64,000 nucleotides of DNA from the NCBI GenBank assembly GCA_018287875.1, contig JAGVVL010000015.1, positions 2,108,001-2,172,000 of the forward strand, in the 5' to 3' direction. The DNA comes from Nigrospora sphaerica. Its lineage: Eukaryota > Ascomycota > Sordariomycetes > Amphisphaeriales > Apiosporaceae. Below the pieces are notes generated by a model, which did no database searches, was not told where the DNA came from, and saw nothing but the letters and a program-made list of their open reading frames with translations. How positions within the stretch are numbered: position 1 is the stretch's first letter; each line of letters begins with the position of its first letter. Positions 45,820 through 57,147 of the stretch are shown here, piece after piece. The position numbers and the translations under genes were made by a program.

Positions 45820-46699
45820 TGCGTGGGACGGGCACCGGGGTGGGCCTCGGTGGGGCGCTGCGGCCACAGGGATGGCGGTGGTAGCACTGAAGGGGCGGGC
45901 CGGGTGGGCACGGCGACGGTCTGGGCGGCCGGGCGGGGTGCCGATATGGTGGGCGCCGCGGTGGGATCAGCATAATGCGGCGGTTAATCGGGGGAGCAAG
46001 TGCCGGCGTGGGGTACGGGAAGGCATCAGGTAAATGAACCACGGGCAAGATGTATCTGAATACGTCCTTTAGATCCATGGTGCGAGTGAAATTCCCGTAC
46101 AGTTCGATTCGGGCGTTCCGCTGGCATTTACTGAGCCCCCCGACCACCGGGGAAAACTCACACTAACTCCTCGTGAACCAAGATTAAATGAGGTGTCTTC
46201 TTTGATGAGTATTTGTACTCTCCGTCGGAGCCGTTTCCGGCTGGTCCAGGGTCACGGCGATTTGTTAAGTCAGAGGTGCGCTCTGGGACGGCAACGTCCA
46301 GCGGGGGTTGAGAACGGCAAAAATCCATGTATGGACCCATTAAAAGGATCTAAACCGTGAAGAAGCAACAGCCAGACATGAAGCCAAAAGCCGTGTAGGT
46401 ATCCATCTGCCCAACCTGTACGCCATGCATAAGAGGAAAGTAACCAGGATATGCTGCCTCTAGAAGCAACAAAGGAAAAAGTCGTAAGGGCATCGCAACC
46501 CGTCGAGCCGCCCGCGCGGGCCGAGGGGTGTGGTAGTCAAGGGGAGTGGCCCCTGGAAAGGATCAACAACTCGTCGCTCATAAGCCGGCCGCGCGGACGC
46601 TTTCCGATCGGCCAACCCCTTTTCCCAGGCCAGTCTCCGCCCGTGTGGGTCCCTATGGAATCGGCACGAAAGGCGAAGCAGCCGAACGCGCACTACCTT
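45820..46699. other. Intergenic, nothing recognised
   Basis: Spacer before the 3' end of the Ras-like gene. No supported gene or repeat. Confidence 0.45.
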
Positions 46700-47512
46700 T
46701 TACCAACAACGCAAGCTCCTCCAAAACCCTCTCGCGTGCCCGACGCGGCCGTTCTGGTCGAGTCGTGGTCCGCGGGAGCCGAGGTCGTGCTTTTCGGCGT
46801 CGCCTTCGTGGCCCCTGACGCTGCCCAGCGGAGTCAGGGGCTTCGTCATGCCCCTCCGGTCCATTTCGGTGTTGTCCAACACGCCCATGGCGGCCAAGCG
46901 GCGGCCCTCGACGACGCGTCGCACGATGAGGGCAAACGTCTCCTCAATGTTCACCTCCAACCGCGCGCTCGTCTCCATGAAGCCGCAGCCGTGTTTCCGC
47001 GCCCAATCCAGGCCCACGGCGGCGGGCACCTGCCGCGACTCCTGCAAGTCGCACTTGTTGCCGGCCACGATCTTGACGGGCGGTACCGTACGGCCGCCCG
47101 CGTCGGCGCCGCCCGGCTGCGGCGGTGGTAGGCCGGCCCGCTGCGCCCGGTTCGCGTTGTCCAGCCGCGTCTCGGCCTCCATGTCGATCAGGTCGTTGAA
47201 GTAGGCTAAAGAGTCCAGGCTGTCCTGCGAGGTGATATCGTAGACCAGCAGGAAGGCGTCGGCGCCCAGGTTCGACGAGGCCCACATCCCCCGGTACTCC
47301 TCCTGGCCCGCCGTGTCGGTCAAGGCGAGGTGATAAGTGGTGCCATCAATGCGCCGTGTGATACTGTAGCTGTCCTCGATGGTGGGGTCGTATTCCGAGG
47401 TCCACTGCGAGCGCACCAGACGCAGCGTAATGGACGACTTGCCGCACCCTCCATCGCCGCAGATGGTGATGGAGATGGGTACTGGCGGTTGAGAGTCCGA
47501 CGGCACAGGCAT
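46700..47512 (-). CDS. Ras-like small GTPase without a visible CAAX box
   Basis: A signalling GTPase of the Ras family, 270 aa from the Met at 47512 (MPVPSDSQPP). The P-loop is GDGGCGKSS, the effector region YDPTIEDSY, switch II DTAGQEEY, then NKCD and ETSAR, so all five G motifs are present. GDGGCGKSS is atypical beside the usual Ras GxGGVGKS. About 25 extra Pro/Gly/Arg residues lie between DLIDMEAETRL and VKIVAGNKCD. The C-terminus is long and basic and ends RSLRCW, with no CAAX prenylation motif; a missed last intron is possible since GTAAAA overlaps the stop. An upstream in-frame Met at 47680 exists, but that extension is Pro-rich and unlike Ras. Confidence 0.9.
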   Translation of the reverse strand: MPVPSDSQPPVPISITICGDGGCGKSSITLRLVRSQWTSEYDPTIEDSYSITRRIDGTTYHLALTDTAGQEEYRGMWASSNLGADAFLLVYDITSQDSLDSLAYFNDLIDMEAETRLDNANRAQRAGLPPPQPGGADAGGRTVPPVKIVAGNKCDLQESRQVPAAVGLDWARKHGCGFMETSARLEVNIEETFALIVRRVVEGRRLAAMGVLDNTEMDRRGMTKPLTPLGSVRGHEGDAEKHDLGSRGPRLDQNGRVGHARGFWRSLRCW

Positions 47513-50500
47513 CGTGTATGTGAGTGTGAGGTATGACGATACTTGAGAAGGTGGTTTCGGTGAGAAGGGGACAGCCGGGGGGGCGGGAAGGGCGGGGGGG
47601 TAATGTAAGCCAAAGCGCCCGCTCACTCCGCAGGACGAGACGTTGTTCAGCCGTGGGGTTGCTGAGGATAGAGAAACCAAAATTTGAAACCGGGGCTAAG
47701 GATGTTGACAGGCAGCCGAGGCGGTGACGGCACGGGCGCGAGGAGTCAAAGTTGACAAAGAGGCGCGCGAGGCTTGCAGCGGATGTCTCTCACGGGGGAG
47801 GTCGAAAGGCGGGCGGACCGCGTCTAGCTGTTCCGTCCGTCGTGCGCCTGGTACGTTCGCCGTCGACTCTCAGACGGCCGATGTCTTGGGGCGGAGTGCT
47901 GGCAGGAATGCGGCGGTAAATCCAATGGCGCAACAACAACAAAACAACAACCAGCACCGGGGCGACCCCTCCCGAGAACCCAGACGAGGGACGGGGTTCC
48001 ACGAGGATAAACGGATGACCGGGCGCGTGGTGGTGGTGGTTGTGGTGGTGGGGATGGGAAATCGGGTGCCGACCAAGACCACGAGAAAGGAGAGATTCGG
48101 GTCTCTGACCGAACAGAGGAAAGAATGCGACTAGCGGGCGAGCTAAATAAATGACAGCGGCAAGGCAAGGGCAGGAAAAGCAGGTCTCAAGCAATAACAG
48201 CGACGGCAGGCAATAATAAGGAACCAGTGCTAATAAAGTCAGGGTCCTCCTCGCCCATTCGGTCGCGCCGTTGCGGACGGGTGGCCCTTCCAAAGCGGAA
48301 GGCGCTCCTTGCCCAGTGGTGCTTAGTTGTGCTGTGCTGTGTGCTTTGCCGTTGCTGATGGGTGGGTCGCAATTCGTCAAGGCGTCTCCCACTCGGACAC
48401 TTGGGACCGGGGGCCGGGACCTGAACCTCCAGGGCTGGACCTGGGCTTCTGGACCTGGACCTGGGCATGGGCCGGGGGGGGGGGGGGGGGGGAATGGGTA
48501 CACAGTAGTGCCGGCCGGTTTGCCAGGGTTCGGTCTGGCAGTTCGCTCCAGGAAGTGGCTGGCTGGCTCGGGGTGTGCGCAGGTAGGTTAAGACGGTCTC
48601 ATGGGCCGTCCCGACGCTGACAAAGGCCGAGTGGGTAGGTAAAGTAGGTAGGTAGATGGCCGGGAAGGAGACAAGCAGAGATCACGCAGAGATCACCGCC
48701 GACAAGGACGGTGCGGGAAAAAGAAAAACCAAGGAGCAGAATAACAAAAAGCCTCAGGGCCGCGGGGGAGATGACGGTGATGGTGACACAGCCCGGGGTG
48801 GGAGAGCGGAAAGTTGCTTTTAATCATGTTTTTGTCGTTGTTTGATAAAGTCCCATCGGGGGTGGGCGGCGAGCAGGGGTGGCACTGGAGACGACGTGCT
48901 CGACCCCTCCCAGGCGCCCGCTTCCAGCGCTGTGGGAAAAGCTCCAGCACCTCCAGGTACCGTGTGCCTGGCCCAGGCCCATGGGAGGGCAGTTGATGCG
49001 CGCCCACGTAGCCAAACAACCCGGCCCCAGGATGACGACACGTCTGGTTCCCAGGGCTGCCTCCGGTCTCAGATCTGCTAGCTGGTGTAAGGTAGCTTCT
49101 TCCTCGCGCGATTGTCGCGGGTTCGCAAGGGCATCATCGCCCTTCGACGGCAAACCTTCGTTCGCGTGCTCGTCTGATATCATCCCCTCCACCTTGCAGG
49201 CCCCCAGGCCCCTCCGAGCGGACGGGGCCCCGCTGGTATGCGTGCCGTGTCCATCGGCCTGCTTGCTCGTCTGCTCGTCGCACCGTTCGTACATTGCAGG
49301 TCATCTTAGGAGACCCACCGGCCGGTTCGAGTGCATGCACACGCGGGCGACGGCGCACGCCCTCTGCACCTCCGTCGCCAACGACAACCTCGCGCCGTGT
49401 GGCCTCTACTGTGTAGAGAAGCAGACGGACCGTGGGCCCCGAAGCCGCTCGCACGCCATGGAGTAACGGGATGCGTCGTGATAGGCGTGCCTTGTCCTAC
49501 CCCCCCTGTTGCATCCCCACCCTCCCAGCGAGGGCGCCGCCCACCAGGTACCAATCAATAACCCGCCCATGTCCGCTCGCCTCGCTCGCCTGCGTTCGCT
49601 GAGTGGTGATAATGCAACGCTCGTTGCTCTCGCACTCCTGTCCATCTCCTGCGGTCTTTCGGGGGGGCCGGGGAGGGGGTAACGCTCCTCTTTCCCCGTC
49701 ATCGCCCATCCTTTCCGTATCCCCTGGTGTCATGCCCCTGTGATGGCCGAGCTGGTCGCCGATCGGGCAGTCGGGCAGAAATAAGCGGCGTTGGGTGAAG
49801 TGCTCTCGGACCCCCACCCTCCAGGTTACATGCCTCGTATGGCAGGGCCGAGGGAAATATCTGCACACACCTCCTGCAAGCCTCCCCCTGGCTGTACAGG
49901 CGAAAACCTCCGAGGCCACCGATCCTGCAGCGATGGCGGGCTGTCGAGGCAACCAGGCTGGCTAATTCAGGGGCATGATCGACGGATCGCGCCTTTGGGT
50001 AGCGAGCTTCGAGAACCTCGCAACCGAAACCGGGCCGGCGGGCGCAGCAGTTCCCCCAACCATGACTGGACCGGAACAAGACTCCCACTTGCTCCTTCGG
50101 CTACAGGTCATGTCCGTTAGGTGTGCCAGTCCGTGGAAGGGTCATTTTCTGGCTAGATGGTGGGCTGCGATAGCAACGTTGCGTGCTTGCACCCGTAGCG
50201 GTAGGGCATTGTAACTGTAAGAGGTACCTACCTAGAGCACTGGGTAGGTACTAACGTATGGACGTGCTTAACAAGCTCCTAGCCCCCAATCCTCAACATC
50301 ACTGGGCTGTCGCAAACCGAGTCACAGTCGGCGAGCTGGAGCCTCCCCCCCCACGTGCGGACAAGGTTTGTTGCCCACGATGCGACCTCAGCCATGGCCA
50401 GCATAAGGTCGTGTTTGCTTCTGTCGTTCGACCTTCCCCTGCTCGTGACGCCCGCTGATTCGAGAGATCCGCGCCCGTCCGGACTTCGCCTGAGTGGTGG

Positions 50501-52035
50501 TGTTGCCGTGGCCATGCGCCTGGCAATCCGAACCATCATCCGGGCGTACCATTTCGCTCGATTTGTCAGGCCTGGTACACAAGCCCGGCTGTCTAATCTG
50601 CTGTCAAGTGAATGTGTAGGTGTGTGTATGTGGCTTAGCTTCCCCTCCCCTTTCTTTTTCTTCCGTCCCAGGTCCATCCATGTCACATTCCACCCGCGAG
50701 GCGCCACTTCGACTACAACTCAGATTGGGGTCTGACCGTCGAGCGGCCGCAACGGCCGGACACCGTGAGCGAATTCCCATGCGAGTCCGTGCCTCGGAGC
50801 GCGCCACGGAAAGGTCGGACATTTAGTCATTCGGTCCTGGCCCTCATCGGGGCTGTCGTGGCGCCCAGCGAGGCGTGAAACACGAAACATGGGGGATCTG
50901 CGTGCGCCTGTCCCCTGGCTGCCGATAGCACGGCAGGGCCGGCTATATCGCGAGGCGGGCACGGCGGTCACGCGGGCACCGGATCTGCCAAGGGCCCTAC
51001 GTACAAGTGCCGGCTGCAACGCCCATCACGCCCGGCCAGAACAGGACAAAGCCGATGCAAAACGACGTTGGTCTACATCCCCCGATCTCGGCCGGCCGGA
51101 CAACGTGATCCGGCCTCCCTTGCTCCGTCCTGCCGGTCCGTACCCGTTCGGCGGGGTTGGACCGTGGCATGGGCAGCTGCGTGAGGCGGAAAACAAAACG
51201 AGCACCTTGCCGCCATCCACCCGCAGATGTTTCTCGCAGTAACGACGGCGGAGACAAAAGCTTGTCGGTGCTGTCCGCCATCCCGAACGGAATATTATTG
51301 GGGGGACTAGTGTACTAGCAACCTCACAGTTCGCTTCGTTGTCAGGCTCGGGGCCATGTACAGTCTCAGCCAACTATCCAGTCCGCCATGCTCAACGGCA
51401 TCGGTAGAGGCAAGTCTAGTAACCACAGATAAGCCCGGTACCCGAGGGTAGCCATCGGCATCTTGCCCGCAGACCGTTAACCGTAATTCTATGTCTAGCG
51501 TGGACCTTCACGTGGACGCTGCACAAGGTCTCAATTGCCAGTCACTTGGGTGCGGACGAACGGCATGTGTTTACTTGGATGGCGAATGCCGGGTCTTTGT
51601 TCAAGCACTATGTCACGAATGGCCCCGAAAAGCGCACAATGTTCAACGATTGCATGTTCATCAGGTCGGTGAACGGAACGACAATAGTGTGTCTTGGGCC
51701 GTTTCCGCATCCATTGTTGTGTACACCACCCGAAGAAGCTGCTAGATCGAGCTCCCCGATGGCGGAACAGCAATTAACTGAGTGTGTCGGTCAAGTTAAT
51801 TCCGGATCGCAGTTGATAAACAGAGGTGTGGGGGGCGTTCGTGAAGTATCAGGAATCTCCCGCTGAGAGATTCGATGTATTCAAGAAGACGACTTCCTAT
51901 ACACGGGCGATATACTTATCCGGCCCTCCTGGCTCCCATGATGGCTCCTCTCGTCATCGCCGTCGCAAGAACCCATCACTGGACCGCCCGCCCTCAGAGA
52001 CCCTGATCCAGATCAAGGCGATCCGGGCCTCAGCC
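47513..52035. other. 4.5-kb gene-free region with poly-G tract
   Basis: No supported gene, although the high GC leaves many frames open. It holds (GTG)n-like sequence at 48026-48052, an imperfect CTGGACCTGG repeat at 48430-48465, a run of 19 G at 48474-48492, and TACCTACC/GGTAGGTA motifs at 48635-48655 and 50220-50252. The last 200 bases form the ankyrin-gene leader. Confidence 0.5.
48420..48492. repeat. CTGGACCTGG-type repeats running into a 19-nt poly-G
   Basis: CTGGACCTGG-like units repeat imperfectly several times from 48433 and end in an uninterrupted 19-base G run (48474-48492). Such tracts can form G-quadruplexes and are prone to slippage; the exact run length may be affected by sequencing. 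Confidence 0.75.
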
Positions 52036-52962
52036 ATGCCCTACCCCCCCACCCGGCCGGTGCCCACGCCGGAAGAGTCGGCCCCCCTTTTCGAGCACGC
52101 CTACAACGGACGATTCAACGACCTTGTGGCGGCGGCCACCCCGATAGCCTCGGCCCGTAACCTCAGCATCGGCCTCCTCCTGGTCCTCGCCGCCGACGCC
52201 GAGGGGCGGGGGGTCGCGCACCACGCGGCGCGGCGCGACCACGCCCACAACCGCGTCGTCGTCGTGCGGGCCCTCGGCCTCTTCGCCGCCAGCGAGCCGG
52301 GGCTTGCGCGCGCCTTCCTCGCGGCGCGCGACGGCGACGGCAACACGCCGCTCCACTACGCCGCCGCCGCCGGCCACCCGGCCATGGCCGCCCTCCTCTT
52401 GCAGAGGGGCGCGAACCCCAACGCGCCCAACCACGCGGCCGAGACGGCTTTGCACGCAGCCGTCAAGAGGGGCGAGATGGCCACCCTCGGCCACCTCCTG
52501 GCCGGCCGCTGGGGGCTGCGGGTCAACGCCCGCGACATGCTGGGCCGCCCTGCGTTGCACCTCGCGGCGCGGCGCGGCGACACCCAGGTCGCCGCCGCCC
52601 TGGTGACGGCGGCGCGTCACCCCGACCATGCCGCGCCGGGGCCCGAAACGGAGCCGGCCTGCGTGACCCTGCTGGACGGGTTTAACAACTCGGTCCTCCA
52701 CGAGGCCGTCCGCGGCGGGAACCCCGTCCTGCTAGCCCGGCTCGCGGCCCGCGGCGCCCCGGTGGACGTGCAGAACCGATTCGGCAGCACGCCGCTCCAC
52801 GTCGCGGCGACGCTGGGGGACCTGGACGCGACGGACCACCTCCTCGCCTCCTGCCGGGCGAACGGGGGTCTCCGCGACCAGCTCGGACGCACCCCCCGGG
52901 ATTTGGCCCTCCGCGCTGGCTTTCACGAGCTCGCCCTGCTCTTGCAGCATTACGGCTTCTAG
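52036..52962 (+). CDS. Ankyrin-repeat protein
   Basis: An intronless 308-aa protein with about six to seven ankyrin repeats. Clear units are GNTPLHYAAAAGHPAMAALLLQ, ETALHAAVKRGEMATLGHLL, GRPALHLAARRGDTQVAAAL, NSVLHEAVRGGNPVLLARLA and GSTPLHVAATLGDLDATDHLL; the end decays into GRTPRDLALRAGFHELALLL. The first repeats are degenerate (RFNDLVAAAT, GVAHHAARRD). Ankyrin repeats bind proteins; no attached catalytic domain is present, so the partner is unknown. I chose the Met at 52036 (MPYPPTRPVPTPEE); an in-frame Met at 51826 would add 70 residues lacking repeat character. GC content is extreme even for this window. Confidence 0.88.
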   Translation: MPYPPTRPVPTPEESAPLFEHAYNGRFNDLVAAATPIASARNLSIGLLLVLAADAEGRGVAHHAARRDHAHNRVVVVRALGLFAASEPGLARAFLAARDGDGNTPLHYAAAAGHPAMAALLLQRGANPNAPNHAAETALHAAVKRGEMATLGHLLAGRWGLRVNARDMLGRPALHLAARRGDTQVAAALVTAARHPDHAAPGPETEPACVTLLDGFNNSVLHEAVRGGNPVLLARLAARGAPVDVQNRFGSTPLHVAATLGDLDATDHLLASCRANGGLRDQLGRTPRDLALRAGFHELALLLQHYGF

Positions 52963-53710
52963 GCGGGCCGCGGATACGTTCGTAGACCGACCAAGGGAAA
53001 ACCCCCAACTGAATACCCTTGGTACGAGCAGCCAGATCGGTGCGCCCGCAAAACCCATTCACCACCCAGGGGGTTCTCGCGGCGGCAGAACGCGCGAGCG
53101 TCTACCAAATCACCTCGTAAGACCCTACTCTGGTAGTTTTCCCGCAGACTTTGGCGTAGCGACCTAAAGAATACCTTCGGTCTTTGCTGTTTTCTGTGAC
53201 TGCAGTGCTCTGAAACCCGCCGTGCAGCCTCCTGGGGCACCTCGTTGTTCATCTTGTCAATATGGAACGGTAGTGTAAGACGGATAGAGGACCCGGCCGG
53301 ATACTAAGTTAGAGGCATCAGAAGCCATGGCATGGGCCCCGTTGTGGCCGCGATTCGTTGAACGACCCTTTTCGTCATCCTAATACTTGGGTGCACCTGG
53401 CGGCGGACGGGGGCTGTGGTGTCATCTCATCGTGTTCCCATAATTACTCGACTACGTAGTAATTGACCTCAAGCCCGCGAGGCCTATGTCTTTCCGTACC
53501 GTGTTCTATATTCAACTACCCACGTGGCTCATACGTACCCGAACGAGGCTACCCCTGAATTCAAAGTTCCGCTAGATCGCTGGCTCGGCGCACCAGGGCC
53601 GTATGCATCATGGTTCACAGCGGGGTCGTTGGATCATATCATTGGATACGGATACGTACTAATTGGTAATCTACAGAAACTAATTTTCGAATGGCAACTT
53701 CAAATGCCCA
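52963..53710. other. Convergent spacer
   Basis: Between the stops of the ankyrin and transporter genes. No gene is supported. Confidence 0.5.
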
Positions 53711-55193
53711 CTATATCACAGCATTGCTTTTGCAGCTCCAGGCGGCGGTGCCCGACTCGGTGGCTATCGCCTCGCCCGAGGCCCACAGGCCCAGGGCACA
53801 GAGCAAGAAGCCCACCAGGGTCAGCGTCACGCTGGCGGCGAAGTGGCACATCTTCTTCCAGTCGTCGAACCAGTGGCCCTTGTGCAGGAACAGCCAGAGG
53901 ACGCCGGGGATACCGTACGAGAACCAGCTGGCAAACAGGGCGCACACGAGGCCGAGGAGACTGCTGAAGACGGGGATCGACTCGGCAATGACGACGGCGA
54001 CGAGCCAAATGCTCACTGTCACGGCGATCCAGCCCGCCGTGCCCAGGAAGGTGCGCTTGTGGAGGTGCTTCGTGTTGGCAAAGATGCGGACAAAGATGTA
54101 CTTGGCGGCGACGTGGCCGTAGATGACGCCGGCAATGACAATGGTTGGGATGGCGATGCCCCAGATGGCCTTGCGCATCACCACCGAGCTGGCGGCGGTG
54201 AGGGCGGGCGAAGGCACGCTGGGACCGACGAAGACGTAGATGACGACGGCGGCGACGAGGTAGATGGTGGTGTCGCAGATCTGGAGCAGGGCAAGCGCCT
54301 TGGGCCAGTCCTCGGGCTTCTTGAACTCGGACATGATGCTGAAGAAGCACGAGTGGCCGCTAAAGGCCACGGCAATGTTGGTCACGGCGAGGAAGGCCGT
54401 CGTGAAGGGGATCTCGCGCGCGATATCTATTGTCATGCTGCCGATGGGCCGCTTGATGCCCACGTCGCACATGGTGACGAGCACGGCCGTGAAAATGGAC
54501 AGAAACGAGACGATGGACAGGTAGCTAGCGCCCTGGAGCGTGCGCGGGATGTTGAAGACCCAGAACACGGCCAGGCCGATGAAGGCCCAGGCGATGGTGC
54601 AGGTCGAGCCGTCGCTCAGCGTGTTGACGCAAATGGTCCAGGTCAGAATGTGGCTGCCCATGACGAAGATCTGGAAGATGGTCTGCGCGGCGCCGAAAAT
54701 CTCCTGGAAGAGCCGGCCCATGCCGAGCGGGCGGCCCATGACCTCGGCCGCATCGCCAAAGTTTTGGACCCACGGGTAAGCCTGGCGGAACTCGCCCATG
54801 ATGAGGCCCGAGTAGGTCGACATGGCGCCCATGACAAGCATCAGGACGATGCCGGGCACGAGGCCGACGGCGGCGAGGACGCCCGGGAGTGAAAGGATGC
54901 CCAGCGAAATGGTCTCGGCGATCATCACCATGCCGGCTTGCCTAATCGGGGTCAGTGTTGGGGCCACGCGGCCTGGCCCGGCGCTCGCGCCGCGGGGAGC
55001 CGACTTACCACCACTCGAGACTTCGGTAGTTGATCTCATCCCCCTCGTCCTGGGCAAAGCTGGGCGGAGAGCCCTCGCCGGAGCTTGGCGGCGCCTCACC
55101 CTCGGCCATAGTCTTCTTGGCGCGGCCCTCTTCCGAGTAGGCTGGGACGGCGTCGCCGTGAGCGTCGATATTTGCCGGGACAGTGGATGCCAT
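53711..55193 (-). CDS. AAAP-family amino-acid transporter (Mtr/Avt-like)
   Basis: Proton-coupled amino-acid permease of the amino acid/auxin permease family, related to Neurospora Mtr. It is 471 aa in two exons (55193-55009 and 54941-53711; 67-bp intron joining INYRSLEWW to QAGMVMIAE). The N-terminal 60 residues are acidic and cytosolic. Eleven hydrophobic helices follow, starting with TISLGILSLPGVLAAVGLVPG, the conserved first-helix motif. SGHSCFFSIMSEFKKPEDWPKAL and IPGVLWLFLHKG are further family landmarks. It most likely sits in the plasma or vacuolar membrane. A Met at 55256 lies upstream in frame, but 55193 starts the more typical N-terminus. Confidence 0.93.
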
Positions 55194-57147
55194 GTTCACC
55201 GTGGCGGGGCCTGTGTGTGCGCAGCCAGACGAGGAACGGGCGGAGCGCAGCAGCAAAGGCCGGGAAAGGTGCTCAGTGCGGGCGGCGGGTAGCTTGGATC
55301 CGACGGGGATCCGGGAGACGGAGTGGTCAGGGTCTCACGAGCGGCGGAGGGAAGGGAAAGGAGTGGGCGGAAGAAGGGCAGTGCCACGCAACTATCGTGC
55401 GAGTGACGCGCTGCCGACTTTTTAACCAAAAGGGATGGGAACGAACCTTCCGCTATCGGCCTGCCCACGGGCTCCAAGGAGCTTAGGAATCCATCTTGCC
55501 GTGGGCGTTCCGGCCACTCCATTTTGCCCCAGCCGCCGTACCAGCGCCGACGGAGGGCAAGATGGGCAACCCAGCAGCTGCTGCAGGGGTGCGAAGGTGC
55601 CGAGCCGAGCAGCCCTGGCCTTGGCAGGCCAGCCGACGATCTCGCGCGACTCGTGGCGTATTCTGGCCCCGCCGTATAGAAGCGACCATACGGTACTTAA
55701 GCGCGCTAAGCTTGTTCGGCGCAGAAAAACTCGGCTTGGCTGACGGCCTCTTGCCACATCAGGAATCCACAGGCGAGAACAAGGAGCCGCATCAGCGCCC
55801 TCGGCCGCTCCCCAGGAACCACGTCCACTTCCTAGTGGCAGGTTTAGCTCCCGCCACCGCCGCGAGAAATCCGTGATTGAACTCAATTCACCTCATGCCC
55901 CCCCCCTTCGCAACTTGCTCATTGGTGCCCGGATCTGCTTTCCCCTGGCGCATTGCGTCGTGCAGCCATGGCCAATTCCCCAGATGCACGCATGACTGCC
56001 CGTATCCAGGTTCGTATGTTGCAAAGCGTATGCAGTTGGGTAAGCTTTACGTTATGGCGGGCGGGGGCAGCCCACACCAAACCCACTCATCCTGAACCGT
56101 GCCGTCGCACCCTAGCCGGGATGATGCCCTTTAATTGCCCGGCTCGACCGAGGTCCTATTGCCCCGACCGGAGGCACCAGCGAAAACCCATTCCCCGCTC
56201 TGGCCCTTCGACCCGGCCGCTCTGCAATCTGGCCTCCTGTCGCGCTGGTCACCGTGACTCATGGCGGCATCCTGGTGCCATCCGTCGAGCTGGGCCGAGA
56301 CACACACTTGTCGGAACCGTTGCCGTACCCCAATCGGCAGTAGCATGCGTACAATGTGTAATCCGGGGAGATGGGGTTGGTTGGCCTGGCCAGGGCCGCG
56401 GGAGCGAACCAGCACCACGGCTATCAAGGTACGAAGTACACACGACGTGCCGCTGGCCGCAGGCCGCAGGGGTCCAGCCTCCCGTATCGGACCTCTTTAG
56501 TCGGACCGGCCAACAGTCTAATGCAGACCGAACGGAAATATTGGGAGAGTAAAAAAGGAGGCCAGGCCAGCGAGCCAAGGAGGTCGGCAGCCCAGCAGGG
56601 CCAGCACTTTTAAGCAGCCACAAAAGGGGTGGCCCTCCACGATGTTTTTGTTCGTAAGCGGCCGGGCAAAACTCTGTCCCGATGCGGCCAAGCTGGATGA
56701 CATGTCGAGGACTTGCGTCATGTGCCGCTTTCGGTTCAGAACCACACCGAGCCACTGAGTTTTCACAACTTGTTACCGGGCTCCGCGGTGCGCAGGTGCT
56801 GTTTGCTAGAGCCGGCAATGACAAAATATCAGGCCTTCATTAGAGTCCACCCTCTTGTCGATCCATTGGACCCTGCATGTCATAAGGTCCCACTGGAGGT
56901 GCGGTTGGGACCACCAATTCCTGCCCAAGCAACCATGCTTAGATGATGGTCACGTTGTTGCGAGCCTCGGAGCCCACCTGAAGCAGATCGGCCGTGACGA
57001 AGCCGATCGGCGTCAGAAGCCAATGCCAGCATGGCCGTCACCGTCCTTGCCACGCCGTGCGTCCATCAGCTACAAGACCCGCGTTCGTGTCTCTGTCCCA
57101 AACGGGCCTCACGTTTTCAACGGCGGGACGCTTTAACGGGCCACAAA
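55194..57147. other. Intergenic region, nothing recognised
   Basis: Nearly 2 kb holding the amino-acid transporter promoter and the 3' region of the MFS gene. Only unsupported short ORFs. Confidence 0.5.

Noticed and set aside
47513..52035. Secreted or regulatory genes in open frames of the 4.5-kb spacer
   Set aside because: Frames are open on both strands because of high GC; none has a family motif, signal peptide with splice support, or consistent codon use.
53843..54892. 349-codon open frame on the + strand
   Set aside because: Antisense shadow of the AAAP transporter; acidic Asp/Gly/His-rich composition is what reverse reading of hydrophobic codons gives.
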